Of a stretch of DNA of 64,000 bases, positions 52,286 through 60,696 are shown piece by piece. This DNA is from Candidatus Rokuibacteriota bacterium (GTDB lineage: Bacteria; Methylomirabilota; Methylomirabilia; Rokubacteriales; CSP1-6). The notes beneath the pieces were generated by a model. That model did no database searches and was not told the DNA's origin. It worked only from the letters and a program-made list of their open reading frames with translations. Position 1 is the stretch's first letter; each line of letters starts with the position of its first letter. Position numbers and translations under genes: made by a program. The DNA is taken from contig QHSI01000098.1 in NCBI GenBank assembly GCA_003221515.1, positions 38,919 to 102,918 on the forward strand. The letters are read 5' to 3'.

Positions 52286-52718
52286 CCCGGTTCCCGGCAC
52301 ACTGCTGTATCTCGACACGTCGGCGGTGCTTCGGGCAACACTCGAAAGCGGAACCGCGCCGGAAATCGAGCAGCGGATTCGATCGGCGCGCGTCCTCGTG
52401 TCGTCGCGTCTGTCCCTGGTGGAGTCGTGCCGCGTGCTCATCAGGCTGCGCGCGCTCGGTGTCGCGCAAGAGGACCGGCTCGCCGACGCCGAGAGAGATA
52501 TCGCCGCGGTCTGGGCTCGGTGCGAGTTGTGGGAGATCACTCGGCGCGTCTGTGAGATGGCATGTGACGTCGCCCACGGCCGAGTGTTGCGTGCCCTGGA
52601 CGCTATCCACCTCGCCACCTTTGTGCTCGCCCGACGCGAACTCGAGGGACTCGAGCTGGTGACGGGCGACGAGCGCCTCCTGGCCGCAGTGGCGGGACAC
52701 GGTGATGCCGGCCCATAG
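52269..52718 (+). CDS. PIN-domain toxin (VapC-like)
   Basis: 149 residues. The PIN-domain acidic residues appear in LLYLDTSAVLRATLE, SLVESCRVLIRL, LDAIHLATFVLA and LVTGDERLL, giving the usual metal site of RNA-cleaving VapC toxins. GTG 52269 overlaps the antitoxin by 17 bases. With the gene before it, this is a complete toxin-antitoxin pair, which fits its place in the putative island. RNA target unknown. Confidence 0.88.
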   Translation: MAIGTDPVPGTLLYLDTSAVLRATLESGTAPEIEQRIRSARVLVSSRLSLVESCRVLIRLRALGVAQEDRLADAERDIAAVWARCELWEITRRVCEMACDVAHGRVLRALDAIHLATFVLARRELEGLELVTGDERLLAAVAGHGDAGP

Positions 52719-52724
52719 CATCCC

Positions 52725-52850
52725 GTCGCCCTGCTGCGGGCGAATTACGAGATCGATGTCCGCCATATCCTGCCGTCGATTCACCTGCCGACCCTGATCC
52801 TCCATCGGGTCGGCGACAACCTGATTCCAATCGAGGCCGGCCGGTATCAC
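52725..52850 (+). pseudogene. Fragment of an alpha/beta-hydrolase/cyclase-type protein
   Basis: About 42 codons read VALLRANYEIDVRHILPSIHLPTLILH and then RVGDNLIPIEAGRYHS without a start. This matches the acid-containing region of the alpha/beta-hydrolase domain found in some adenylate/guanylate-cyclase fusion proteins (typical pattern: NYEIDVRHVLPxIxVPTLVLHRxGD). Neither end of the gene is present. The rest of 52851-53232 has no supported gene. Confidence 0.5.
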
Positions 52851-53232
52851 TCACGCCGCGCAACAGCGTGCAACTGGCCGCCACTTCGCGCGACGTGGAC
52901 TGCTTGATCTCGGGAGGGTTGCTCGTCGGGATCACTGCAGGAAGGGCGGGCGCCATGTGAGCCCGTCTAGCGTGCGCCCGGGCGTGGCGAAGCGATAGAG
53001 TTGCCTCAGGCCGCCCATCGGGTTGGCGATCGCCACAATCTCCGGAAATCGGACGAACAGCGACGCCCCTTTTCTAGCCGGGTCCGACCTCTCTTCTGGT
53101 TCGGTTCTTACCGCCCAGACGGTCCTCCCGAGGACACTGGCGAGTCAATTTCCGGTTATAAGCTCCCGATTTTACCGTCGCTCTTCGATCACGACGATGG
53201 TGTTGGTATTCCGCTTGCTCACCTCCATCTGC

Positions 53233-53934
53233 ATGGCGAAGGAGGCGTCTGGACGGGACCTCAGAACGGCCTGGAAACTGGTCGTCGCGAGCTCGGACCT
53301 CTCCCTGCGGCGGCGGCTCGCCTTCGGCCTGCGGCACACCTACGGCATCGCCTCGGTCCATCAGGCGAAAGAGAGACCCGAGCTGGAGCGCCGTCTCCTC
53401 GAACACCGAATTTCGATTGTTCTCCTGGCGCTGCCTTTGCGGGGATTCGTCGAGCTCGAAGCGCTCAGAACGATTCGGGAGCTTGCTCCGGAGAGTCGAA
53501 CGATCGTCATGGCCGAAGCCCCGGCGGAGGCGGCCGCCGTCGACGTGCTGAAGCTGGGCGCGCGGGGCTACTGCGCGCTCACGACGGAGCTCGCTGTCAT
53601 CGGCAAGGCGATCGAGCTCGTCCAACAGGGGGAAATCTGGGTCGCGCGCAACGTCATGTCTCAACTTGTCGACGAGCTGACGGAGCAGCACACCGCTCGA
53701 AGCGCAAAGCGTGACGCCGAGCTCCAGCTCCTCACACCGCGCGAGCAGCAGATCAGCGAGCTGATCGCCGTCGGCGTGAGCAACAAGGAAGTCGCAGACA
53801 AGCTGTCCATCGCCGAGCGGACGGTGAAAGCGCACCTGACCCACATCTTCCGCAAACTCGGTGTCTCCTCGCGCCTGCAGCTCGCCCTCCACGCCCTGCG
53901 TCCAAGCCCGGCGGCTACGACCGAAGTCCGATAG
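53233..53934 (+). CDS. LuxR-type regulator with degenerate receiver domain
   Basis: 233 residues. The N-terminal domain has the size and order of a receiver (WKLVVASSDLSLRRRLAFGL ... TIVMAEAP ... LKLGARGYCA) but lacks the acidic pair and has LALPLRG where the phospho-Asp should be. The C-terminal LuxR helix-turn-helix is complete (LTPREQQISELIAVGVSNKEVADKLSIAERTVKAHLTHIFRKLGV). It should bind DNA but not be controlled by ordinary phosphorylation. ATG 53233 is preferred to the tracked start 70 codons upstream. Confidence 0.82.
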   Translation: MAKEASGRDLRTAWKLVVASSDLSLRRRLAFGLRHTYGIASVHQAKERPELERRLLEHRISIVLLALPLRGFVELEALRTIRELAPESRTIVMAEAPAEAAAVDVLKLGARGYCALTTELAVIGKAIELVQQGEIWVARNVMSQLVDELTEQHTARSAKRDAELQLLTPREQQISELIAVGVSNKEVADKLSIAERTVKAHLTHIFRKLGVSSRLQLALHALRPSPAATTEVR

Positions 53935-53948
53935 ACCGAAGTCCAATA
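53919..53948 (+). repeat. Two tandem copies of a 15-base unit across the stop codon
   Basis: GACCGAAGTCCGATA is followed at once by GACCGAAGTCCAATA (one mismatch). The TAG of the LuxR-type gene spans the junction, so a slippage duplication has altered the 3' end of this gene or its trailer. Confidence 0.7.
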
Positions 53949-54018
53949 GATCGCACCCCACCAGTTGCGGCTAACTGGGAGTCCGCACCTTCACATCGGG
54001 GCGGAGGAGCAGGGAGCC

Positions 54019-54603
54019 ATGGGGCGTCTGACCACTGTAGTCGTCGGGAGCGCGCGGCAGCGTGCCCTCGGCCGAAGCCTCCTGGCTTCGCCCGACGGCG
54101 GCTCGATCGTGGGCGAGGCACGTACCGTCGTCGAGGCCCTCGAGCTGACTGCCAGTCGTCAGCCCTCCGTCCTGCTCCTCGGGAGTCTCCAAGGTCGCGC
54201 GACCCCGCCGCTCGCGTTGTCGCTGTTCCGCAGTCGGAGCCCACGCACGCGGATCATTCTGTTCACGCCGGGCTCGATCTCCGACGCGGCGATGCTCGCC
54301 GCAATCGAGAGCGGGGCCCGTGGCTGGTTGGATGAAACAGTCGCTCCTCGGGTCCTCGGCAAGGCCGTTCGCGCGGTCGCTCGAGGCGAAGCCTGGGTCC
54401 CGCGGAGGTTAGCGCCCCAGATCCTTCAGCGCCTCGCCGCCGTCGATGCAGTGGCCCCGAAGTCGGTTCAGCCTTTCGCTCCGCGAGCAGAGGCGGTGCG
54501 ACCCGTCGCACTTCCCCTGGCGCAGCGGCCGGGCCTCGTCGCTCGGCCCACTTCCACGACGTGCCGGGAACCCGGGGCACGAGACTCGAAGGAATACCTG
54601 TGA
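54019..54603 (+). CDS. Receiver-like protein without output domain, degenerate
   Basis: 194 residues. It resembles the receiver half of the neighbouring regulator (LTTVVVGSARQRALGRSLLAS ... RTRIILFTPGSISDAAMLAAIESGARGWLDET ... VRAVARGEAWVPRRLA) but again lacks the acidic pair, and LLLGSLQGR replaces the phospho-Asp site. The C-terminal LuxR HTH expected after VPRRLA is absent; instead about 45 Pro/Ala/Arg-rich residues follow. ATG 54019 has AGGGAG upstream. It may be a partner or decoy of the 53233 protein, or a gene losing function. Confidence 0.65.
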   Translation: MGRLTTVVVGSARQRALGRSLLASPDGGSIVGEARTVVEALELTASRQPSVLLLGSLQGRATPPLALSLFRSRSPRTRIILFTPGSISDAAMLAAIESGARGWLDETVAPRVLGKAVRAVARGEAWVPRRLAPQILQRLAAVDAVAPKSVQPFAPRAEAVRPVALPLAQRPGLVARPTSTTCREPGARDSKEYL

Positions 54604-54638
54604 TCGAACGCGCAGACTCTGCGCAAAGAGGGAGCAAG

Positions 54639-55907
54639 ATGAGAAGGACCTGGCTCATGGTGTCTGCACTGGCGTTGGTTCTCTGTGCGACCTCCGGCGT
54701 CGCCTTCGCCACACACTCGCCGGCCGCGCAACGAGAGGCCGTCGTCGAATACGACCACGCGCAGTATGCGCTCTTCCTCCCCTACCGCTGGAACGGGGAT
54801 TTGGTCGTCTACGCCCACGGCTTCGTCGATCCCGCGGCGCCGGTCGCATTGCCGGATGTCGCGCCGATCGACGTCGCGCCGTGGGTCGTGGAGCTCCGGG
54901 AGCGCCTGCTGCAGGCGGGATACGCGGTCGCCTATTCGAGCTATTCCGAAAATGGCTGGGCGGTGGACGACGGCGCGCAGCGGACGCGGCTCCTGCGGCC
55001 GCTCTTCTCCTGGTACTTCGCCAAGCCCGACCGGACCTACGTCATCGGCCGGTCGCTCGGCGCGCTGACCACGATGCTGCTCGTCGAGAAGTACGCGATC
55101 GAGTCCAGCTTCAGCATCTCGCTCCTCGGAATCTCGCTGAGCGGAAGCAGCGACCGCGCGATCGACGGCGCCCTCGCGCTGTGCGGGCCCGTGGGCGGAG
55201 GGCGCAAGCAAACGGACTACGTCGCCCACACGCGCGTCCTCTTCGACTTCTTCTACCCGATTGGCGTCGACGGGAAACCGGTCATCCCGGGAGACGTCCT
55301 GCACGTCCCGGCGGGGCTGGACTACTCGAGCACGAGCCCACAGGTTCAATCCATCGTTGGAGCGATCCTGGCGAACCCGCAGGCGGCGGTAGCCCTGGCC
55401 TCGGTCGATCAGGTCGAGCTGCCGTGGACGAGCTTCCCCGAGCTGATCAACACGATCGTCCGGGTGCTCGGCTACAACATCCTGGGGACGAATGATCTGC
55501 TGGCGCGAACGGGCGGCACCTCACCCTTCGAGAACCGGAGCACCGCCTACACGGGGCTCGGAGCCTACGACGCCGTGGTCAACGCCAGCGTCGACCGGTT
55601 CGCGGGAAGCACGCAAGCCTTCAACTACCTCAAGGCGTACTACCAGCCTACGGGGAACCTGAAGGCCAACGTCCTGACCCTGCACACGACGCTGGACCCG
55701 GACGTGCCGTTCACCCATGAACAGGCGCTGAAGGACATCGTCGTCAAGTACACGAAGGATTCGACTCCGAACAAGCTCGCGCAGCAGCACTACAACCGAT
55801 ACGGCCACTGCAACTTCACCCCGGCCGAGACGGTCGACGCCTTCGTCCGGCTCGTTAACTGGGTCGAGCGCGGCGTGAAGCCCGTAAACGGCGCCCTGGC
55901 GCCGTAA
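54639..55907 (+). CDS. Secreted alpha/beta-hydrolase-fold protein
   Basis: 422 residues with signal peptide MRRTWLMVSALALVLCATSGVAFA. FLPYRWNGDLVVYAHGFVDP is the oxyanion-side strand, VIGRSLGALTT the nucleophile elbow (GxSxG type), TLDPDVPFTHEQAL the acid region, and RYGHCNF the likely catalytic His. The long insertion between these elements (residues 180-330) is a large lid. The fold suggests an esterase, lipase or polymer hydrolase outside the cytoplasm; no substrate can be assigned. SD GAGGGAG before ATG 54639. Confidence 0.78.
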   Translation: MRRTWLMVSALALVLCATSGVAFATHSPAAQREAVVEYDHAQYALFLPYRWNGDLVVYAHGFVDPAAPVALPDVAPIDVAPWVVELRERLLQAGYAVAYSSYSENGWAVDDGAQRTRLLRPLFSWYFAKPDRTYVIGRSLGALTTMLLVEKYAIESSFSISLLGISLSGSSDRAIDGALALCGPVGGGRKQTDYVAHTRVLFDFFYPIGVDGKPVIPGDVLHVPAGLDYSSTSPQVQSIVGAILANPQAAVALASVDQVELPWTSFPELINTIVRVLGYNILGTNDLLARTGGTSPFENRSTAYTGLGAYDAVVNASVDRFAGSTQAFNYLKAYYQPTGNLKANVLTLHTTLDPDVPFTHEQALKDIVVKYTKDSTPNKLAQQHYNRYGHCNFTPAETVDAFVRLVNWVERGVKPVNGALAP

Positions 55908-55995
55908 GGCCCCGCACGTCAATGCCCGAGTCGATCAATATCGCCCGCGAAAGCCAGAGCGCTCGCTTCGAGCACTCAGAGGGAGAACAATACAC

Positions 55996-56628
55996 ATGAA
56001 CGGGCCACGAAAGGCGGTATGGCCGCTGCTGCTCCTGCTCGCCTTGGCGATCGGGCCGAGGCCGGCCGCCGCCGCCGACGCAAGACTGTACGAGTTGTTC
56101 GAGAACATGTCGATCGTCCAGGAGGACGGCCGCACCTATCGGCAGGCCTGGGCGGCGCTCGACGGGACAGCGCGTCCCGGTACGCTGCTCTGCCCCTTCC
56201 CGGCGACGTGCACGCTCCACGGCTGGGGCTTTTCACACGTGGACATGGCCACCGGGAAGGGAACCTTCAGCGGCTACATCTCGGTGGTGGTCGATGGCGA
56301 TAACGCCGTTGATGGGCCTGAGGCCGTGGTCCAGTCGGGCCGGTTCAGCGGGACGATGGATTTCACTCCCGCCTTCCGGGTCGACCAGCCCCTGCCGTAC
56401 GGCACCGTCGTCGGCAAGGCGACCGTAGGCAACGGTAAGACGGCTCAAGACTCCGCGTTCACGGGCACCTTCTACCTGCCGTTCGTGTTTCCGGGGGACC
56501 CGTCCAATACCCCGTACTATCTGAGTTTCACCGACGCGAGCGGGGTTGCGCCGGTCGGCGATGAGGAGCGAGCATTGAAGCGACCGACCGTGAAGTTTGA
56601 GATCTGCCTCGGATCCAGCTCGTGTTGA
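55996..56628 (+). CDS. Secreted protein of unknown function
   Basis: 210 residues with signal peptide (AVWPLLLLLALAIGPRPAAA). The mature part is beta-rich with two cysteines close together (LLCPFPATC) and a C-terminal ICLGSSSC. Segments such as GKGTFSGYISVVVDGDNAVDGPEAVVQSGRFSG look like a lipocalin- or jelly-roll-like barrel, but no family is recognised. It follows the secreted hydrolase in the same direction and may be expressed with it. Last gene before the right att-like repeat. Confidence 0.7.
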   Translation: MNGPRKAVWPLLLLLALAIGPRPAAAADARLYELFENMSIVQEDGRTYRQAWAALDGTARPGTLLCPFPATCTLHGWGFSHVDMATGKGTFSGYISVVVDGDNAVDGPEAVVQSGRFSGTMDFTPAFRVDQPLPYGTVVGKATVGNGKTAQDSAFTGTFYLPFVFPGDPSNTPYYLSFTDASGVAPVGDEERALKRPTVKFEICLGSSSC

Positions 56629-56696
56629 TTTGAGCGACATCTGGGAGGCTCGGGTCACCGCGTCGGCCCGGGCCTTCTGGGTGGAGCTCCGCGCCG

Positions 56697-56714
56697 TCCC
56701 GTCGAGCCCGCCAT
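56697..56714 (+). repeat. attR-like copy of the 18-base tRNA-Asp 3' end
   Basis: TCCCGTCGAGCCCGCCAT, identical to the end of tRNA-Asp at 45978-45995. The bases upstream (GAGCTCCGCGCCG) do not form a tRNA. Confidence 0.8.
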
Positions 56715-56725
56715 ACATCAAGAAC

Positions 56726-56757
56726 TTCGGTGACGGCCCTCGTGGGCTGTCACCGAA
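56726..56757. repeat. Strong hairpin just beyond the right island end
   Basis: TTCGGTGACGGCCC TCGT GGGCTGTCACCGAA: a stem of 9 plus 4 pairs with one internal mismatch and a 4-base loop. It lies between the + strand secreted-protein gene and a - strand gene, and so may serve as a terminator for either, though no T run follows. Confidence 0.6.
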
Positions 56758-56797
56758 ATGTCCCCTGAATCGTCACTGAGGGAGTGAAGGCTGCACG

Positions 56798-57196
56798 CTA
56801 TCGAGATTGAGTCGTGACTCGCGGCGTGAACCGTACAACCGTGTAGCCGAGCGAAGAGACCTCGCCTTGCCGAAGCCGCCGCGTTCTCAATAGTCGGCGT
56901 TCGTCGCTCACGGGACCCTGCGCCCAGCGGCGGTCAGCCACCCGACGGTCCATGACTACGCTGACGCCAGACACGCGGGCGAACGACCGCTGGCGCTCGT
57001 AGAGCGCTGTGTCGTTTCGGCGCACGACGATGAGCGACTCGGCATCCGGAAATGACTTCGATGGAAGGAGTTCGAGGAGCCGTTCTCGGTGACGTGCGCA
57101 GATGCAGTGGGTCGGCGCGGGATTCTCCAACGGCTCGCGCTCGCCTAGATTGCCAGGCCGACCCTCGCTCTCGCACCACGCGCAGATTGCTTTCAT
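56798..57196 (-). CDS. Hypothetical protein with N-terminal Cys motif
   Basis: 132 residues. The start MKAICAWCESEGRPG gives a CxxC pair, and THCICARHRERLLE supplies two more cysteines and a His, suggesting a small zinc-binding domain. The second half is basic (VSVVMDRRVADRRWA, ERRLLRTRRLR). No family assigned. It lies just outside the putative island and downstream of the proteasome ATPase on the same strand. Confidence 0.6.
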   Translation of the reverse strand: MKAICAWCESEGRPGNLGEREPLENPAPTHCICARHRERLLELLPSKSFPDAESLIVVRRNDTALYERQRSFARVSGVSVVMDRRVADRRWAQGPVSDERRLLRTRRLRQGEVSSLGYTVVRFTPRVTTQSR

Positions 57197-57237
57197 GCTA
57201 TCGATGCGACTGTGCCGACAGTCCTCCCTGGCTCTCG

Positions 57238-58908
57238 CTAGATGTACTGTCCGGTGTTGACGACTTTCTCGACGCTGCGAAGCGTTTCCGTCGTCTCGCC
57301 CATGAGGGGCTTGACGTACACGATCCGCTCCCCCTTCTTGCCGGCGATCTTCGCCCAGTCGTCGGGGTTGCTGGTGTTGGGCAGGTCCTCGTTCTCCTGG
57401 AACTCCTCGCGGACGGCGGTGAGCAGGTCGTCGACCATGATGCCCTTTGGGCCGCCGGCGATGTAGCGCTTCAGAGCGAGCTTCTTGGCCCGACGCACCA
57501 CGGACTCGATCATGGCGCCGGACGAGAAGTCCTTGAAGTAGAGCACCTCCTTGTCGCCGTTGGCGTAGGTGACCTCGAGGAAGCGGTTTTCCTCGCTGAG
57601 GCTATACATCGTCTCCACCGTGGTCGTGATCATGGACGGGATCGCCGCGGCGACGTCGCCGCCGCGGGTCTCGGACTCGGCGAACGGAATGTCGGCCGTG
57701 AGGTACTTGGCGAAGATGTCGGCGGCGGCGCCGCGGTCCGGCCGCTCGATCTTGATTTTCACGTCGAGCCGCCCCGGTCTCAGTATGGCCGGGTCGATGA
57801 GGTCCTGCCGGTTGGAGGCGCCGATGACGATGACGTTCTTCAGGCCCTCGACGCCGTCGATCTCGGCGAGGAGCTGCGGCACGATCGTCGTCTCGACGTC
57901 GGAGGAGATGCCGGTGCCGCGCGTGCGGAAGAGGGCGTCCATCTCGTCGAAGAAGACGATGACCGGGACGTCCTCGGCGGCCTTTTCCTTGGCCTTGACG
58001 AAGATCTCGCGGATCTTGCGCTCGGTCTCGCCGACGTACTTGTTCAAGAGCTCGGGGCCCTTGATGTTGAGGAAGAAGCCCTTGATCTTCTCGCCGCGTT
58101 TCTCGGAGATCTTCTCGGCGAGATTGTTGGCGACGGCTTTGGCGATCATGGTCTTGCCGCAGCCGGGCGGGCCGTAGAGGAGCACGCCCTTGGGCGGGGT
58201 GAGCTTGTGCTCCTTGTAGTAATCGGCGTAGAGGTACGGCAGCTCGACGGCGTCCTTGATGGCCTCGATCTGATCGCCGAGACCTCCGATATGGTCGTAA
58301 CCGATGTCGGGAACTTCCTCCAGGGTCAAGTCCTCCACTTCAGTCTTTGGGAGTTTCTCCAGGAGGTATCCGCTTTTCGTGTCGAGCAGCAGATGGTCGC
58401 CCGGCTTCATCCGTACCGCGCGCAGGGGCTCGGCGATGATGCCGACGCGCTCCTCGTCGGCGCGGAGGGTGATGAGGGCGCGCTCGGGGTCGAGCTGCTC
58501 TTTGAGGATGACGACCTCGCCCTGGATTTCGTAGGCGACGGCCTCGATGACGTTGAGGCCCTCGTTGAGGATGAGCTCCTGGCCGGGCTTGAGGGTCTCG
58601 GGCTTGATCGAGGGGTGGAGGTTGACCTTCACCTTGCGGCCCTGGGAGAGGATGGTGACGGTGTTGTTCTCGTTGGCGGCGAGGTAGACGCCGTAGGTCG
58701 AGGGCGGCGCGCAGAGCTTGTCGACCTCTTCCTTGAGCGCCGTGATCTGCTCGCGCGCCTCGTAGAGCGCGTTGACGAGCTTCTCGTTCTGGTTGAACGC
58801 CTGCACGAGCTGCCGGTTCGCCTCGCGCCGCTTGTCCTCCTCGAGGGCCGGGGAGTGGTTCCCGTTCCCGTCGAGGTCGGGGTCGAGCGTGGGGGATCGC
58901 CATTTCAT
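57238..58908 (-). CDS. Proteasome-activating AAA ATPase (Mpa/ARC type)
   Basis: 556 residues. Order: N-terminal coiled coil ([42 protein letters not shown]), OB-type beta domains, then one AAA domain. The latter has Walker [19 protein letters not shown], Walker [17 protein letters not shown] and the Arg-finger region [15 protein letters not shown]. The C-terminus ends NTGQYI, close to the Tyr-containing tail by which Mpa/ARC dock to the 20S core. In actinobacteria this ATPase unfolds pupylated proteins. No prcAB, pup, dop or pafA gene is within the window. ATG 58908 overlaps the upstream small gene as ATGA. Confidence 0.93.
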   Translation of the reverse strand: MKWRSPTLDPDLDGNGNHSPALEEDKRREANRQLVQAFNQNEKLVNALYEAREQITALKEEVDKLCAPPSTYGVYLAANENNTVTILSQGRKVKVNLHPSIKPETLKPGQELILNEGLNVIEAVAYEIQGEVVILKEQLDPERALITLRADEERVGIIAEPLRAVRMKPGDHLLLDTKSGYLLEKLPKTEVEDLTLEEVPDIGYDHIGGLGDQIEAIKDAVELPYLYADYYKEHKLTPPKGVLLYGPPGCGKTMIAKAVANNLAEKISEKRGEKIKGFFLNIKGPELLNKYVGETERKIREIFVKAKEKAAEDVPVIVFFDEMDALFRTRGTGISSDVETTIVPQLLAEIDGVEGLKNVIVIGASNRQDLIDPAILRPGRLDVKIKIERPDRGAAADIFAKYLTADIPFAESETRGGDVAAAIPSMITTTVETMYSLSEENRFLEVTYANGDKEVLYFKDFSSGAMIESVVRRAKKLALKRYIAGGPKGIMVDDLLTAVREEFQENEDLPNTSNPDDWAKIAGKKGERIVYVKPLMGETTETLRSVEKVVNTGQYI

Positions 58909-59159
58909 GGCTGTTGCCTCCGGACGCTGCGATGCAACCATGCGCACCAGGGGCGGTTCGTCTCGGCAATGGCTTCGCCAGCCGAGCTCCAAGCGGTCCG
59001 ATCGACGCTCGCCCTCGCGTCCTCGGCGCCCTCACACGTGGGCCGGTGTTCGTCACACCAGCAGATTGTCAAAATCTCGCGAAGGGGATCACGCTCAGGG
59101 GCGCAGCCAGGACAGTACGATGAGGCGAGGTTGGGGGTGTCGACGAGCTCGCTACCCAT
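58905..59159 (-). CDS. Small Cys-rich protein coupled to the proteasome ATPase
   Basis: 84 residues. [26 protein letters not shown] contains CxxC plus a C-x2-H pair, a probable zinc site. Its TGA overlaps the ATG of the AAA ATPase gene (ATGA), so translation is probably coupled. ATG 59159 ([10 protein letters not shown]) is preferred to the tracked start. I do not know the family; it is not a Pup- or UBact-like tail (no C-terminal GQ/GE). Confidence 0.62.
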   Translation of the reverse strand: MGSELVDTPNLASSYCPGCAPERDPLREILTICWCDEHRPTCEGAEDARASVDRTAWSSAGEAIAETNRPWCAWLHRSVRRQQP

Positions 59160-59166
59160 GGCCGCC

Positions 59167-59385
59167 TCAGCTCCAGGGAGACTCGATCGTGCCGTCAGCA
59201 ACCGCCGGGCGCACGAGCGCGCAGAGCGGGAGCCACACTGACTCGGCGCACGTGAGGCAGTAGCACTGCAGTTCCTCCGTGCTGCGGCCTTGCGCCATCA
59301 GTCGCCGGCCACACCGCGCGTGGTGAAGGCTGCCGTCGACTAGCCGATACACGGTCGCGATCTCAGCGGAGACCGTGATGGCCAT
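59167..59385 (-). CDS. Small zinc-ribbon-like protein
   Basis: 72 residues from ATG 59385, with AAGGGGGA at SD distance. VDGSLHHARCGRRLM and ELQCYCLTCAESVW give four cysteines in a ribbon-like spacing. It ends seven bases before the 84-residue gene and could be the first gene of the ATPase operon. The tracked ORF is longer but its extra N-terminal part looks like noise. The remaining gap 59386-59759 shows no gene. Confidence 0.6.
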   Translation of the reverse strand: MAITVSAEIATVYRLVDGSLHHARCGRRLMAQGRSTEELQCYCLTCAESVWLPLCALVRPAVADGTIESPWS

Positions 59386-59759
59386 CGCCGTCCCCCTTCT
59401 TTCAGCGGGCAACGACTCCAGCGAGCTGCGCCCTGACATCGTTGCCGAAATGTCTGTCACCCTGCCGCGGGCCTTCACCATCCCTGTTCCCTCCGAGATG
59501 GTCTGAAGTCTAGCTGTTGGGAGCGGAGCGGGAATTGGGTAAACGCCGCTTCTGAGGCCAGTAAATCCCTGCTTGCGGGTTCTCGAAACTCTAATGCCGA
59601 TTCCGGAAATTCTGGCCGGGCGCCGAGTCCACGCGCGGTTCCACATCCCGGCGCGAAAACCCTTCAGGTTCGGCGGAGGAGGAAGTTATTGAGAACACGG
59701 GCAAGCGGGCAGTCCGGTGGCTTCCGTCACCGCCTTCACTTTGCCCAAACGTGGGCGGG

Positions 59760-59930
59760 TTAGCGGAGAGGCCCTCGGACCGTCTGCACGCTCGATGGCC
59801 TCATGGCCTGCAGATGAAGTTCGATGTTCACGAGTGACTTCGCGATCTGCTTCATGGCCGACACAAGGTCGCCGGTGTCCGCGAAGGTTTTGCTCAAGTT
59901 CTGGATCGCTGTTTCAGTCTCCGCGTTCAT
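59760..59930 (-). CDS. Small ORF, 56 residues (not in ORF track)
   Basis: MNAETETAIQNLSKTFADTG, then DLVSAMKQIAKSLVNIELHLQAMRPS, ending in a short basic tail and TAA. The first 45 residues form one or two amphipathic helices. AAGGAGCGCAC places a strong SD just upstream of the ATG. Short length means no family can be named. Confidence 0.55.
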   Translation of the reverse strand: MNAETETAIQNLSKTFADTGDLVSAMKQIAKSLVNIELHLQAMRPSSVQTVRGPLR

Positions 59931-59960
59931 GTGCGCTCCTTCAGCGAGATCCTCAGCGAT

Positions 59961-60098
59961 TCAGTCTCCGTGGAGGGCAATCGAGCCCTCGGCGTTTGGG
60001 GCCGATCCCCCTCGGTGCGGGGCCACCATCATCAACACGCCGGTCTCGTCCGGCGAGAACACCTGCAGGCAACGAGGCCACTTCGGCTCGGTCGTCAT
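59961..60098 (-). CDS. Small ORF, 45 residues (not in ORF track)
   Basis: MTTEPKWPRCLQVFSPDETG...ALHGD then TGA, ending 30 bases before the 56-residue ORF on the same strand, so the two could form a bicistronic unit. Its own SD is weak (TTGAG). Sequence composition looks protein-like, but support is slight. Confidence 0.35.
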   Translation of the reverse strand: MTTEPKWPRCLQVFSPDETGVLMMVAPHRGGSAPNAEGSIALHGD

Positions 60099-60696
60099 CT
60101 CAACGGCTGGAAGCGCTGCAGGATAGCATAGGGCGGCACGACGTCGTGAGCCCGAGTTCCCCGCTGTTCGTTCTCCCTTTTTCCTGCAGAAACCCGATGG
60201 CGATTCCGTACTGGCCGACGCAAACGAACGGTCGCGAGAAGCCGGCGAAGACCGTCGAAGCCGTCATCGCGGTGATCGCGCCGGCGTAGATCATCGCGGG
60301 CACGGTCAGCTGACCCAATCCGGGTGCCAGTGCCAGCAGCTCGTCACCACCCGACTGTAGATCAGGACCAGCGCAATGAGGATCAGCTGGCGGCCGGTGG
60401 GAGGTTGCTGACGATCGAGAGCAGCAGCAGCCCTCCGTCGAGCCGCCTGAAGTTCCGCAGACGGCCGAACGTCAGGCGGTGCAGAGTCGACTCGCGGTTG
60501 CGCGAAACATGTTCACCGAGCCCGCGGACGCTACCCGACCTTTCTTCATAGCGTGTAACTCTCTCCGGTGATATCTGCCGCGTCGGCTTGCCCTCGCCCC
60601 TCGCGACCCTCGCGTATTCGCACCTTTCCCGCGTTGCCCGTCTTGGCAGGAGCCTTGCTCGCGCCCCTCGCAGGCAACTCACAAGGAGGGTCATCA
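60099..60696. other. Gap with only fragmentary frames
   Basis: On the - strand hydrophobic pieces appear in different frames (QLILIALVLIYSRVV; MIYAGAITAMTASTVFAGF), separated by stops, with no coherent start or SD. They may be remains of a small membrane-protein gene. Nothing else is recognised apart from the SD of the 60697 gene at the right edge. Confidence 0.4.

Larger units (their letters stand above)
45978..56714. mobile_element. Probable tRNA-Asp genomic island (about 10.7 kb)
   Basis: TCCCGTCGAGCCCGCCAT, the 3' end of tRNA-Asp, occurs at 45978-45995 and again as an exact direct repeat at 56697-56714. That is the arrangement left by tyrosine-recombinase integration at a tRNA 3' end. 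Between them lie accessory genes: two sugar-permease pairs with a binding protein, a VapBC-like module, atypical regulators, a secreted hydrolase and gene fragments. No integrase gene is seen in the interval, so it is a relic or was moved in trans. The right copy is not part of a tRNA. Boundaries are direct observation; transfer is inference. Confidence 0.7.

Noticed and set aside
52935-53150. Open - strand frame reading ASLFVRFPEIVAIANPMGG
   Set aside because: Looks protein-like in part but has no usable start before its middle; could be a gene remnant, not supported as a gene.
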